A DNA stretch of 64,000 bases from Streptomyces hygroscopicus (GCF_026168105.1 NZ_LBMW01000021.1:62001-126000); one strand, 5' to 3'; positions 9,738-19,941 are shown, counted from the stretch's first letter. Translations and numbers: made by a program. The notes: generated by a model not told the origin, from the sequence alone.

Positions 9738-10139
9738 GATGTTCCTCGTGATCCTGGGTGCTTCGCTTGTATAAGGATTCAGGGGCGTGCGAACAGCAGG
9801 GGGACTCGCTCGTAGGTCTGTCAGCCGGAGTGCATCTCCCCGCATTGTGAAGCAAATTCATCCTGGGTTACGCCAGCGCTCGGTGCCGTGCCCGACTGTT
9901 GCTGGCTCGGGGAATTCGGATGCGGCAACGTGGTTGTTCATGGCTCCGTGGTGGAATGACCGTGCACCCCTTTCGTGCCGACTCCGAGGGTCGAAACCCT
10001 CTCTTACTCGACGTGCCCCGTCCCCGTCCCGGTTCAGGACGCAGCCGCTGGTACGGATCCCCGTGGTACGGATCGCCGTCATGTGCCTGATGGACGCTAT
10101 CCTGGCCGGATGGACCGGTGAGTGGACGGAAACCCGCCG
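9738..10139. other. Intergenic region downstream of the giant gene
   Basis: No gene is supported. A short direct repeat (GGTACGGATC, two copies 15 bp apart, about 10050-10074) is present. The promoter of the 234-residue gene should be here. Confidence 0.4.
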
Positions 10140-13100
10140 CTACCTGGTGCACCGGCTCGCGGCCTCCCAGGGCCGCCCCCTCGAGCCGCCCGCCGGTGAA
10201 CCAGCCTCGGCCATCGAACTCCGACTGACCTCCGCTCCCGTCCGATCAGCCGCTCCTGCCCGGAATGGCGGCAGCTGCCCTTGCAAGTCCAGGACCGACG
10301 TCCGCCGAGTTCGACTCGGTACCGGAGCGGTCCGTGCAACGCTGGCGAGTGCAGACGGCGGATCAAACATCTCTTTGCCGGCGACCATCGCTTTGTCCGC
10401 CCGCCCGGCCCGCCGGTCGCCGATGTGGGGACGAGCGAGGTGACTCACCTCGTCGAACCAACTCGCGATGACTTGCAGCTGCGTTTTCGTCATGTGGAGT
10501 TTATCAGCCAGCGCGTTCTCGCGTTCTTGGACAATCAGCAGGCCGTCCTCCAGCTCCTTTTGCTCTCTCTCCAGCTCGCGCGTATACACATCGAGTTTCA
10601 GGAGTTGCTCGGTACTGATGCTCGTCCCCTTGTCGACGGCACTGACACGTTCCTGATTCACTTCGGCCAGCCGCACGGTGACCTTGACGATGTCCTCGAG
10701 GGTTTGCCGGGTTGCCTGCTGAGCAGCGGCATGCTCCTCCGTCAGGCGTTCCAGTTCCTTGCGATGGCGGCCGTCGGCCTGGCAAGCCCGGTCGAAGAGC
10801 GCCGGCAGTTCGGGGCTCAGGGAGGCCAGGCGATGGTCGATCTCGGCAGAGACGGCCTGTTCGAATGTCCGGGGCCAGGTCCAGGAGGTGCGGTACAGCG
10901 CACCCAAGTCGGTGGCGCCGAGCCGGAGGGCGTCCACCTTCGGCCGCAATGCCGGCGTGAGAAGTCCGGCCTGTTGCGCGAGGTCGGCCGTCAGTGTCGC
11001 ATCGTCGAAGGATGCAGGGTCGAAGGCGTGGACACGACCGTCCGGGCTTATCCACTGCCGACGTGACGTCCCGTCCGGACGGGCGATGTCCAAGGTGACG
11101 GACGCCTCCATCTCGAGTGCGAGCTTCCGCGCCAGGTACACCGGGTCCATGCCGAGCAGGGACACCTGCGGCGGGAGTTTCAGGGGCCCGTGCGGCGCCG
11201 ATCCCTGCAAAGACATGTTGTTGAGCGACCGGATCACGTCGCCGATGGGGTCCTTGCAGCTTTCCGGGAGAAGCGGGAGTTCGCCGAACTGCCCCTGGGC
11301 CCGAAGGATGTGGGCCCATTGCAGCACGGAGCGGCGGATCCGTCGGGTGATGTCTTGTGGGTCAGCGGTCAGAGCCAGAGCGCGGACGTCCTTGCCCGCC
11401 TCGGCGCGGATCCTGCGCGCCAAAGACAGATGAGCGCGGGAGACGTCCGCGCCGGGCTCCTGCGCTGCGGTGTCCAGCAGGGCGCCGAGGTCGTAGGCGG
11501 TAGCGCGGGTGGGAGAGTGCCAGGGGTGTTGTTCTCCTTTGGCGGCCTTCTTCTGGGCCTCGTGGAGCCGGGCACGCAGGTCGTCGACGACGTCCTCATA
11601 GAGTTCCGCATACACATCGCCTGTGACTGGATGGCTGTGGTACGTGCCCTTCGAAGTCGGTTTGCGGAACAGGTGGTGCTTTTTGCGTTCGGCCGACAAA
11701 GTGCACCGGGCGCGCATCCGTACCAGGTACATACGGCCCTGCTGCTTGACGTGCTGCTCACGGCTGTAGTTGGCGGTGTTTCCGCTTGACTGGCCCGCCG
11801 GGCCGACGCGGCTGCTCTTGAGGTCCGTGGGCACGGTGTGCGAGTGGGGGCCGCCCGTGCCGGACCCGGACACGCTGAATTCCGGCCGCCACTGGTCGGT
11901 GCAGTTGAACGCCGTGGTGCCGCTCTCGTGCTTGTTGTAACGGCCTGTGCCGCTGCCGTCGATCGGGGCGATCACCTGGAGATCGCACAACTCGGCCTTC
12001 AGCCGTAGTGTGGCGCGGTTGGAGGAATCTCCCGGCATGAACAGGTTGTCGGCGAGCTTGCAGCCCTTGTCGCCCGTGGCCTCCCGCAGATGGTTCGTCA
12101 GGTGCGAGCGCGACAGGAGCACGTCGAGTGAGCCGTTCGAGCGTGTGGTGATACCGTCCGTCTTCCGCCCGAAGACCCTCGACAGCAGCCGTCGGCCCTC
12201 CGGCAGAAGGTCGTCCATCATCACCTCGACGATGGTGGAGTCTTCGGGCAGCTGGGGCAGCGGGACGGGGGAGTTCAGCGGTGACGGTCCTGCGAAGGGC
12301 GACGACTCGGCGATCGCTTTGGGCACCTGGAGTTCGATCGAGCCGTGCTCGGTGGCCGTCAGCGGTTCGGTTCGGTCCGTCAGACCGCGGTAGGAGTTCG
12401 CCAGGATGTCATTGAGCGGGCGACCGCCCATACGGACGCGTCGGACCCTTGCCGTCAGACTGTGGGGGAACGTTACCGTGTAGTGACCGCCCCAGTCGTA
12501 GACGGTCTGCTTGGTAACCGCAGTCTCCGTCCGGTCGGTGCCCCGGTGCTTGCCCGTGGACAGTTTCAGCGCAGCGGTTTGCGAGCCGTGTGTCCATCCC
12601 GAGCTCTGCTTCCCCACCGTAACCGCCTGCACGCCGTGCGCGGACCGGCCGACGGACGTACTGACAGAGCCGTGGCCGTAGTTCTCCAGGCCGGTCTGCG
12701 GCTTGAAGTCGTGAAACCGTGGCTGTGGGTGCAGGATGTCGGAGAGGTTGATTTCCACGACGTCGGACAGCAGCCAGCCGATCGGGTTGACCAGGTAGAA
12801 CGAGCGCCCGTTCGTCGAGAGCAGGTCCTGCCACATGGTTTGGTCCCGGCCCCGCGCCAGCAGTCCCTGCAGGGCGTCGATGCCGCCCTGCATCCGACCG
12901 ACGACCCGGCCGTCGGCGGTCCACAGCTCCGCTCCAGCTGCGAGCAGGCCCGGTGCCGCCTTGTCGACGAGCTCTTTGACGATCTGGTACGTCGACCTGC
13001 CGCTGTCGTAGGTCAGGGAGGTGAACCCGCTGTGCCCCAGGCCCTTACCTCCGGGGTCCTCACGTGTCAGGTACTCGGGCAGCCGGAATCCCGCTCCCCG

Positions 13101-16100
13101 GTCGCCTGGGGGATCCAGTCGCCCGTCGTCGGGAAAGGTGGCATTGAAAGCGTCGCGCACCGCTGGGTCCAGCACCGGTGAGGCACCGGCGGCGTGCAGC
13201 TGGGACACGAGCCCGGCCAGTGCTGGACGGTCGGTGCCGGGCAGGTCAGGACGCTCCTTCGTCCATCGGGTGAGCACGCCGGCTGCCACATTGCCGCTAA
13301 GCGTCAGCTCTCCCTGCTGCCAGCGGCTGAGCGCCTTCGTCAGCTGGATGTCGGTGACCGGGAGCGTGCCGTCGGCGTAGTGCTTCAGCGCCTCGGGCTC
13401 GGACAGCAAAAAGAGCATCTTCTTGTTGTCCACCGGCAGCCGGCTCGCCCGATGACTGCTGGGCAGCAGCTTGGCGTGCTTCTCCTGCCGACTGCTCACG
13501 GTGAACGACACAGGCATCGAGTAGGCGTACGCGTGATGGAAGTCGAGCTGGATCAGCTCCTTGCCGCCGGTCCGTCCATGGCCGGCCGAAGTGTCCCAAA
13601 GCCAGCTACGGCTGAAGTCCATTCCGCCGGTCTCGACGGTCGGCCCCGCTGTGTCACCCGCGCTGACGTCGAGCTGGCCCCAGTTGATACCCCACGACGA
13701 AGTGTCGTTATGGGCGGTTTGTGTCAGCCCCAGCTTGATGATGCCGAGCACGAACTTGTCCTCGGTGGCGCCGATGAAGGCCGCTTTTCCCATCGTGCCG
13801 GAGATATCCACTGCGCCGTGGGTGTCCCGGAATATCCCCGAGGCGAAGGGCTGGTCCGTAGCGTATTCACCGTTGAAGATCTCCTTGGTGTGCGCACGCA
13901 TGGCGATGTTGCCGGCGAAGGAGTTCAGTGTGGGGTCCGCCTCGGCGGACGGGCCTGCGAGGCCACGAAGCGCGGCGGTCGCTGCCTCGCGGACACCTGT
14001 GGTGTCCAGGTGGTACACGACAGCGTGGTCGAGGATGCGTGGCGGTGGGGCAGTCGCCGACGGCTGCGATACCCCGCCGGTCAGTGGCACGACACGGGCG
14101 AGCGCCTTCTGGCCGGGAAGGCTGATCGGCTGAGGGTCGCGTGTGCCCGGCCGCAGCTGCCCCTGCAGGCCGCTGTGTTGGAACTCGATCCGAACCTCGA
14201 AATCCGTGGGCGTGTCGAACTCATACGTTGTGCCGGCGAATTCAAGCAGTTCCGCTCGGCTGCTGAGTGAAGTGACTGCGTTGGTGGCGCCGACGGTGCG
14301 CTGCACCTCCAGGCCCAGCACGGCCGACCGTAGATTGGCGAACGCCGCCCGAAACCTCCCTCCGAACGCGATCTTCCTGCTGCCGCTGACCGACTGCTCG
14401 GCGGTGTCCATGCCCATGGCCAGGTTCACCGTGTCGAACTCGTTGGTACTGCGCTTGAACGTTGCAGGGTTCTTGGCGTCTGGTTTCGCCGTGATCGTGA
14501 TTCTGGCGGAGTCGATGTCGATGTCGGTTTTCGCAAAGCCCCGGCGGCGGCGGAGGGTGAAACGCACCCCGTCCTGGTGCATCTCGTCCCAGTGCAACGC
14601 GAAGCCGGCCCGGGAGACCATCTTCTGGAGCAGTTCCTCGTTTGAGATCCGGCTGTCGAGGTCGTTCCCGTGGGCCAGTGGGCCGTGTCCTTTGAACGGG
14701 TTGTCCTCCGGAGGCAGGAAACCGTACTTCTCGACCTCGCGCCGGATCGCGGCGTAGACGTCGTTGACGGTCTGCTGCTCGACCTCGGGCAGGCCCATGC
14801 CGATGCCCTTGCCGTCCGCGATGGGATCCGGCAGGGCTGTGGTTGGCGATTCCATGGGACGACGGCCCGCATTGCGCAGCTCACCCGGGCCGGTGTTCAC
14901 CATCGCGGTCCGTTGGCGGTCTTCGGGGATACCAACCTTCATGGCCAACCGCGTGCTGTTGCCTGCAGTGGACACGCCGGACGCCTCCGGGGGAGGGGCG
15001 CTGTCGGGGCTCTTGTCGAGCGCGGCCCGGTCCACGGGGAATCCGTGGGCGAAGGCTTCGGGCTCGGGTATACGCAACAGGGCACGGCCCTTGACCTGAT
15101 CGGTTCGGGCCTTGGTTCCGCTGCCCCGGACGGTGACGTCGGCGTAGTGCAAGAGAACAATCCCATATCCCGCGGTGGGGCCCGTGTAGCGAAGATCCAC
15201 CACCCTCAGTCCCGTACGGCTCGCGCCGAGACTGTCGGAGTAGGACGAGGTGTAGCTCGGGCCGACGGTGCCGCCCAGTGTCAGCGCAGGTACTTCGTGG
15301 GGGACGATGTCCACTGCAACGCTCGCGCTCAGCGTGGTCGAGTGGTTCAGGGCGTGGGTGCCGCCGGCCCCGTCGACGGCCGTGCGCACGTTTTCAATGT
15401 GCGCCTTGTTGCTGGTCTCGCCGACCCGTGCGGTGTCGGTGGTGTCGTTCAGTCGCTGTCGGACCGTGTGCAGTTCGATCACGGCCACCGGCCGTCCGCT
15501 TTCGTGCAGAGCGAAGCGGTAGCCGTGCTTCTCGTTGACGGCCTTGTCGAGATGAGCGTCCAGATTCCACAGTTTCTGCCGCAACTCGTCGGTGAGCGTG
15601 CTCCCGATGTCCAGCTTCAGGCCCTGCGCACGCAGCGTCTTCAGCGTCGCGTCGTACACCGCGGGCAGTTGGGTGAGTCCGGAGGCGTAGAAGACCGTCG
15701 GCAGCCGCTTGTTGTCGGCCCGAGCCCACACAATCTGATCGCCCGGCGCCCGGCCCAGGTAGTGGTCGGGCAACCACAGCAGCAGCCTGGCGTCCTGTGA
15801 GGCCGTCACCGGGTGTGCGTCCAGTGAGGACCACTCCTGGTCGGTGCTGGCACGTGTCTTGAACGACCAGCACGGCACGTATTCCACAAGCGTCGACTCA
15901 TCCCGGCTGTCCTCGGCATGCCCGGCTGCGGCGTCGACGACGTGGCGGGTGGAGCGTTGGGATTCGTTGGCGACCGCGGACAGGCTTACGCCGACCCGGA
16001 CAGGCGCCACGCCGACGCCGACCGACGCCCCCATCGCGGCCCGGGCCGCGCCGGTGGTACCGGAGTGGGACTGAACGTGCGCACCGGTCTGGAAGGCGGC

Positions 16101-16604
16101 GTTAAGGGTCTCGCCCGAGGTCACCCCAGAGTGCCCGGAGACCGGAGAAGCGGAAGTCGAATCCACCGAGGCCACAGAGCGGGGCACCTTACGTGGCTGC
16201 TGCAGGTCCAGGACGATCAGGGCCTCGACCGGTCCCAGCGTGACCACCAGCCCGCCCTGCGCCAGCTCCTCGTCGCCACCCAGCAGATAGCGGTAGGTGC
16301 TGAGCAGCTTCTTCGGCAGCTCCTCCCACACGTCGTCCGCCACCTGGTGACCGGCCTTCGCCACCTGTTGCCTCAGCTCGGCGATGAGTTCCGGCACGCC
16401 GGGAAGCCTGTCTTTGGGCACACCGACGGAGCGCACCATGGGGTCGACGTCCAGTGGATCTCCCAGTCCGGGTGCGGCGATTGCAGCGGGCTGGGGAGCC
16501 ACGTCCGGTCGCCGCCCGGTGTCGCCGACGGTGCGCCCGCCGGCGGCCTCGTTCCCGCTCCCGTCAACGGCGCCACTGTTGCTCATCGGACGGTCCGCCG
16601 CCAT
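10140..16604 (-). CDS. Giant protein of unknown function (2154 residues)
   Basis: This is one uninterrupted frame with strong actinobacterial codon use. The start chosen is the ATG at 16604, which shares its A with the stop of the upstream gene (TGATG); another ATG lies six codons later. No signal peptide, transmembrane segment, Walker motif or known catalytic motif was recognised. At least six stretches, near residues 150-230, 415-490, 730-810, 960-1040, 1300-1390 and 1545-1635, are rich in Ser/Thr/Gly and alternate polar with small or hydrophobic residues (for example GASVGVGVAPVRVGVSLS). Each ends in an aromatic beta strand such as GLRVVDLRYTGP. Residues about 1940-2045 form a strong coiled coil (RKELERLTEEHAAAQQ, ELEREQKELEDGLLIVQERE). 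The C-terminal 100 residues look disordered. Large size, beta modules and lack of catalysis suggest a structural or toxin-like protein, but that is inference. Confidence 0.88.
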   Translation of the reverse strand: MAADRPMSNSGAVDGSGNEAAGGRTVGDTGRRPDVAPQPAAIAAPGLGDPLDVDPMVRSVGVPKDRLPGVPELIAELRQQVAKAGHQVADDVWEELPKKLLSTYRYLLGGDEELAQGGLVVTLGPVEALIVLDLQQPRKVPRSVASVDSTSASPVSGHSGVTSGETLNAAFQTGAHVQSHSGTTGAARAAMGASVGVGVAPVRVGVSLSAVANESQRSTRHVVDAAAGHAEDSRDESTLVEYVPCWSFKTRASTDQEWSSLDAHPVTASQDARLLLWLPDHYLGRAPGDQIVWARADNKRLPTVFYASGLTQLPAVYDATLKTLRAQGLKLDIGSTLTDELRQKLWNLDAHLDKAVNEKHGYRFALHESGRPVAVIELHTVRQRLNDTTDTARVGETSNKAHIENVRTAVDGAGGTHALNHSTTLSASVAVDIVPHEVPALTLGGTVGPSYTSSYSDSLGASRTGLRVVDLRYTGPTAGYGIVLLHYADVTVRGSGTKARTDQVKGRALLRIPEPEAFAHGFPVDRAALDKSPDSAPPPEASGVSTAGNSTRLAMKVGIPEDRQRTAMVNTGPGELRNAGRRPMESPTTALPDPIADGKGIGMGLPEVEQQTVNDVYAAIRREVEKYGFLPPEDNPFKGHGPLAHGNDLDSRISNEELLQKMVSRAGFALHWDEMHQDGVRFTLRRRRGFAKTDIDIDSARITITAKPDAKNPATFKRSTNEFDTVNLAMGMDTAEQSVSGSRKIAFGGRFRAAFANLRSAVLGLEVQRTVGATNAVTSLSSRAELLEFAGTTYEFDTPTDFEVRIEFQHSGLQGQLRPGTRDPQPISLPGQKALARVVPLTGGVSQPSATAPPPRILDHAVVYHLDTTGVREAATAALRGLAGPSAEADPTLNSFAGNIAMRAHTKEIFNGEYATDQPFASGIFRDTHGAVDISGTMGKAAFIGATEDKFVLGIIKLGLTQTAHNDTSSWGINWGQLDVSAGDTAGPTVETGGMDFSRSWLWDTSAGHGRTGGKELIQLDFHHAYAYSMPVSFTVSSRQEKHAKLLPSSHRASRLPVDNKKMLFLLSEPEALKHYADGTLPVTDIQLTKALSRWQQGELTLSGNVAAGVLTRWTKERPDLPGTDRPALAGLVSQLHAAGASPVLDPAVRDAFNATFPDDGRLDPPGDRGAGFRLPEYLTREDPGGKGLGHSGFTSLTYDSGRSTYQIVKELVDKAAPGLLAAGAELWTADGRVVGRMQGGIDALQGLLARGRDQTMWQDLLSTNGRSFYLVNPIGWLLSDVVEINLSDILHPQPRFHDFKPQTGLENYGHGSVSTSVGRSAHGVQAVTVGKQSSGWTHGSQTAALKLSTGKHRGTDRTETAVTKQTVYDWGGHYTVTFPHSLTARVRRVRMGGRPLNDILANSYRGLTDRTEPLTATEHGSIELQVPKAIAESSPFAGPSPLNSPVPLPQLPEDSTIVEVMMDDLLPEGRRLLSRVFGRKTDGITTRSNGSLDVLLSRSHLTNHLREATGDKGCKLADNLFMPGDSSNRATLRLKAELCDLQVIAPIDGSGTGRYNKHESGTTAFNCTDQWRPEFSVSGSGTGGPHSHTVPTDLKSSRVGPAGQSSGNTANYSREQHVKQQGRMYLVRMRARCTLSAERKKHHLFRKPTSKGTYHSHPVTGDVYAELYEDVVDDLRARLHEAQKKAAKGEQHPWHSPTRATAYDLGALLDTAAQEPGADVSRAHLSLARRIRAEAGKDVRALALTADPQDITRRIRRSVLQWAHILRAQGQFGELPLLPESCKDPIGDVIRSLNNMSLQGSAPHGPLKLPPQVSLLGMDPVYLARKLALEMEASVTLDIARPDGTSRRQWISPDGRVHAFDPASFDDATLTADLAQQAGLLTPALRPKVDALRLGATDLGALYRTSWTWPRTFEQAVSAEIDHRLASLSPELPALFDRACQADGRHRKELERLTEEHAAAQQATRQTLEDIVKVTVRLAEVNQERVSAVDKGTSISTEQLLKLDVYTRELEREQKELEDGLLIVQERENALADKLHMTKTQLQVIASWFDEVSHLARPHIGDRRAGRADKAMVAGKEMFDPPSALASVARTAPVPSRTRRTSVLDLQGQLPPFRAGAADRTGAEVSRSSMAEAGSPAGGSRGRPWEAASRCTR

Positions 16605-17131
16605 CAGGCTTCGCCGCCCCGTTGCCGCCCCAGCGGAAGCATGCGGCACGGCACGCCGCGCGCGTGGGCAGGTACCGTACGGCATTGCCCGCTCAGCAGG
16701 ACGTCCGGTGCGCGGCCCTGCCGGTGCAGGCTGCGGCCGTTTGTGGCCGTCCTGCCCGTGCACTCGGCGTGCAAGGCCAATAGGTCCTCGGACCCCGAGC
16801 CGGGTATGTCATCGCCCTTGACGGATGGGGCAGCCGCCGCTCCCGGCAGTTCCGTCATGGCCATCGGAGCTGGACGGCCATACGAGGCGCTGCCGCCTGC
16901 GGGGCCCGTGTCTGACGACCACGTCGTCAGCTGTCTGGCCATGCTCACCGCGCAGGACCGGCTGCCGGGAGACTGCATATCCGGGAACCCGCCATCCCCC
17001 GGGGCCGGCCGCGAGGCCGGGACCGTACCGATGGCGGCTCGCCAGGTCCGCGAGGGCGTGGTCGCCCCTTGACCGGAAGGCGAGGACGGGAACGCTGGGT
17101 CCGGAGCTGAACGAGGTGTGGTCCATGGCAT
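16604..17131 (-). CDS. Small protein translationally coupled to the giant gene
   Basis: This 175-residue frame starts at an ATG with AAAGGGGA five bases upstream and keeps high G/C at third codon positions throughout. Its stop overlaps the giant gene start as TGATG, so the two are very probably co-translated. The N-terminal third is Pro/Ser/Thr-rich. The middle contains CAVSMARQLTTWSSDTGPAG, and the C-terminus is cysteine-containing and basic (AECTGRTATNGRSL, GQCRTVPAHARGVPCRML). Four cysteines fall in the last 50-60 residues. I recognise no family. It could be a chaperone, an export partner or an immunity-like partner of the giant protein; none of these is shown. Confidence 0.65.
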   Translation of the reverse strand: MPWTTPRSAPDPAFPSSPSGQGATTPSRTWRAAIGTVPASRPAPGDGGFPDMQSPGSRSCAVSMARQLTTWSSDTGPAGGSASYGRPAPMAMTELPGAAAAPSVKGDDIPGSGSEDLLALHAECTGRTATNGRSLHRQGRAPDVLLSGQCRTVPAHARGVPCRMLPLGRQRGGEA

Positions 17132-17583
17132 GGTGTCCCCTTTGACTGCTACCAGGGACCACCCCATCCGCTGCGGCATCTTTGCCGGCGGCTCACGGAA
17201 TCGGCTGATCCCATCAACCCGTCAACGCAAAAGCATGGCTTCGGGTTCACGCCCACACCCGTGAATCCGTTCGGGTCGGAACCGTAGGAGGCGATGCTAC
17301 CGTTCCGAACACCATCTGATCCCTGTAACAAGACTGAAGTCGTCGAACTGCAGCGCCCTCAAAGACGTTTCCGGACGTCGAACTCGCCACCGCCAAGCGA
17401 GTAAACTGGCGCAATCATTACCGTCCCCACCGAGGGTGGGGATCAGGACATCCCGCCCCTCGAGCCCGAGGCCAACTCCTGCCAAGCAGCCAGGAAGCCC
17501 CGCGGTCACGGCCTCCAACCGAGACTCCGTCGGTACCGGGTGGCCACGACACCGCGCCGTCTCCAGGCTGACTTGGCGCGAGG
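17132..17583. other. Intergenic region; putative promoter of the giant-protein operon
   Basis: About 450 bp lie between the end of the truncated SARP gene and the small coupled gene. No gene is supported. I looked for a continuation of the missing TPR domain in all minus-strand frames and found none. Any SARP-binding direct repeats that activate the giant operon would be expected here. Confidence 0.45.
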
Positions 17584-19941
17584 TCACTTGCTCGGTCCGG
17601 AACCCCACTGTCGCTGCATGTAGTACACAAGTGCCCAGGCGAGTTGCCAGCCGTGGGTCTCGAATCCCTCATCCGCCGACTGCTTGGCCACCGCGAACAC
17701 GGTGGAGCGAGCCGAATCGATCCACGCCTGAGCCTGATTTCGATCGCGGAACGTCTGCGGACTGCTTCCCGCGACGGGCGGTGAGAGGGGGAGCCTGGGA
17801 AGGCTCGGCGACAGACACAGCGCGGCGCTGTGCGCAGTGTGCACATAATGATCGAACAGCCGGTGCACCGCGTCACGGTGATCCTCAACGGAGTCGAACT
17901 CCTCGGTGAGTTCAGCGGCGTAATCGCGCAGCAGGTCGTGGAGGCTGTAGGCCTTGGGCGCATATTCGACCAGGAGGTGAGCGCGTTTCAGTTCGGCGAG
18001 CAGGAGCTGAGTATCGGCCGGTGCGAGACCAACGAGACTGGCCGCCGCTGAAATCGTCAGGTTGGGCCCGGGGTGCAGGCCCAGCAGCCGGAACAGCCGG
18101 GCGGCCGGCGACGTCAACACCTGGTACGACCATGAGAACGCGGCGCGCGCGTCCATGGTGGGATCGCTACCGACGAAAGCATCCAGACTTCCCTTGGCCT
18201 CATAAAGCTCCGAGGCGATGGTGGACAACGGAAAGCCGGCGTGGATGGCAGCACGGGCAGCCACGATGGCAAGCGCCAGGGGCAACCGCCCGCAGGCGCC
18301 AACGATGTCCTTCACCACCTGTGGTTCGGATGCCACACGCACCGCACCGATACGCTCCGCCATGAAGACGGCGCCCTCTTCCTCGCTGAGGACGTCAAGG
18401 GTGAACGGATGCGATCCGTGCGTGGCGACGAGCCCCGCCAGCTGATCACGGCTGGTGACGATCACCAAGCAACCAGGGCTGCCGGGCAGCAAGGTACGCA
18501 CATGGTTGCTGTCTCTCACGTTGTCCAGCACGATCAGTAGCCGCCGGTTGGCCAGGACACTGCGATACAGCGCCGCCTGCGCGTCCACGTCCTTCGGAAC
18601 ATGCTTGGGGGATACGCCAAGGGCAGAGAGGAAGGCGCGGATGGCCGCGGATGCGTCGACCATCGCACCGGCGGGATCGAAACCGCGGAGATTGATGTAG
18701 AGCTGTCCGTCGGGGAACTGGTCCGCCACAGAGTGCGCGAGCCGTACCGCCAGCGCGGTCTTGCCGACGCCGGCCATACCCCCGATCGTGACGACGGCCG
18801 ATGGCTCATGAGGAGTAGGGACCAACCCTTGCGCGCGGGCGAGTTCCCCTGAACGCCCCGTGTAGATGGGCAGGTCGGGCGGCAGTTGTCGCGGCCGGAC
18901 GGCGGTGGCCTCGGGGGAGGCGCCGGGTCGCCTCGCGGCATGCTTGTCGGAGAGCCGGGAACCCGCTCTCGACGTGCGTGCGGCCAACTGTCCTGCGGCC
19001 GCCGCCGCGCCATGTGAACCGCCGTCCGCTGTCCTGCGGGATTCGTAAGCGGCAGGCTCGGTATGGAGCATGCCCGTGACGTCGATGCGGGAGGCCGTCG
19101 GGTCGGCATGGTCCGGGTGCGCCATCGCCGGGTCCGAGGCCAGTATCCGGGCGTGGAGTTCCCTCAACTCGAGCCCTGGTGCGGTGCCCAGTTCCACTGC
19201 CAGAATCCGGCTCGTCCTGCGGTAGACCTCCAACGCCTCGGCCTGCCGGCCACATCGGTACAGCGTCAGCATCAGCAGGGCATGCAGCCGCTCTCGCAGT
19301 GGGTTCACTTCGCTCAGCGCGGCCAGTTGACCCACCACTTGGTCATGACGTCCCAGCTGAACGTCGAGCTCCAGGCGCGTTTCCAGCACGCTCAAGCGCC
19401 GTTCGGACAGGCGCGCGCGTTCGGCCTCGGCGAGAGGACCGGGAATCCCGGCCAAAGGGTGACCCTGCCAGATATCGAGAGCTTGTGCCAGCAACCTCGC
19501 AGCCTCGGCGTGCTCGCCCCTACCCCGTAGGCGCGCGGCCTGGGAGACACCTGCCTCGAACTCGGTTATGTCCAGGGCGCCGCTTCCGGAGGTCCGCACC
19601 GCGTAGCCGCCACCAGCGGACAGCACCACCCGCGGTGGCCTGCTGGCCGGCCGGTCGGGTTCCAGAGCCCTACGCAACCGGGAGGCGTAGGTACGCACTG
19701 TGGACACCGCGCCGAGCGGGGGAACGCTGCCCCAAACGGCATCGACCAACTCATGGATCGGGACAGGCCGCCCCTGGCCAAGCAGCAACGCCAGCAGTAC
19801 CGCCTGCTGCTGGGGCGTTCCGAGTTTTACTTCGCGGCCCCCGTTCCAGGCCCGAACGGGCCCGAGAAGCGCGAAGCGGAGGGCTTCTACTCGGTCAGAG
19901 GACGAAGGCACGTCCTCTTTTTGATTCCATGTCGTCGACAT
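17584..19941 (-). CDS. SARP-type regulator with NB-ARC, lacking the TPR domain
   Basis: This 785-residue relative of the AfsR-like protein at 5737-8682 starts at the ATG at 19941 (MSTTWNQKED). The order is winged helix (LRFALLGPVRAW ... VRTYASRLRRALEPD), bacterial transcriptional activation domain, a long Ala/Arg/Ser linker, and NB-ARC with Walker A GMAGVGKTA and Walker B LIVLDNVRD. It stops at YYMQRQWGSGPSK, exactly where the relative continues into about 250 residues of TPRs. Either the tail was lost or the family has a short form. Loss of a sensory TPR domain could change or relax its control. It is upstream of the giant operon on the same strand, so it may regulate it. Confidence 0.9.
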   Translation of the reverse strand: MSTTWNQKEDVPSSSDRVEALRFALLGPVRAWNGGREVKLGTPQQQAVLLALLLGQGRPVPIHELVDAVWGSVPPLGAVSTVRTYASRLRRALEPDRPASRPPRVVLSAGGGYAVRTSGSGALDITEFEAGVSQAARLRGRGEHAEAARLLAQALDIWQGHPLAGIPGPLAEAERARLSERRLSVLETRLELDVQLGRHDQVVGQLAALSEVNPLRERLHALLMLTLYRCGRQAEALEVYRRTSRILAVELGTAPGLELRELHARILASDPAMAHPDHADPTASRIDVTGMLHTEPAAYESRRTADGGSHGAAAAAGQLAARTSRAGSRLSDKHAARRPGASPEATAVRPRQLPPDLPIYTGRSGELARAQGLVPTPHEPSAVVTIGGMAGVGKTALAVRLAHSVADQFPDGQLYINLRGFDPAGAMVDASAAIRAFLSALGVSPKHVPKDVDAQAALYRSVLANRRLLIVLDNVRDSNHVRTLLPGSPGCLVIVTSRDQLAGLVATHGSHPFTLDVLSEEEGAVFMAERIGAVRVASEPQVVKDIVGACGRLPLALAIVAARAAIHAGFPLSTIASELYEAKGSLDAFVGSDPTMDARAAFSWSYQVLTSPAARLFRLLGLHPGPNLTISAAASLVGLAPADTQLLLAELKRAHLLVEYAPKAYSLHDLLRDYAAELTEEFDSVEDHRDAVHRLFDHYVHTAHSAALCLSPSLPRLPLSPPVAGSSPQTFRDRNQAQAWIDSARSTVFAVAKQSADEGFETHGWQLAWALVYYMQRQWGSGPSK

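Noticed and set aside
16605..16763. Extended N-terminus of the giant protein
   Set aside because: These codons overlap the well-supported 175-residue gene in another frame and are Arg/Pro-rich; the TGATG junction gives a better start.
17297..17608. Missing TPR domain of the truncated SARP in a shifted frame
   Set aside because: None of the minus-strand frames shows TPR-like helices; the sequence is non-coding in character.
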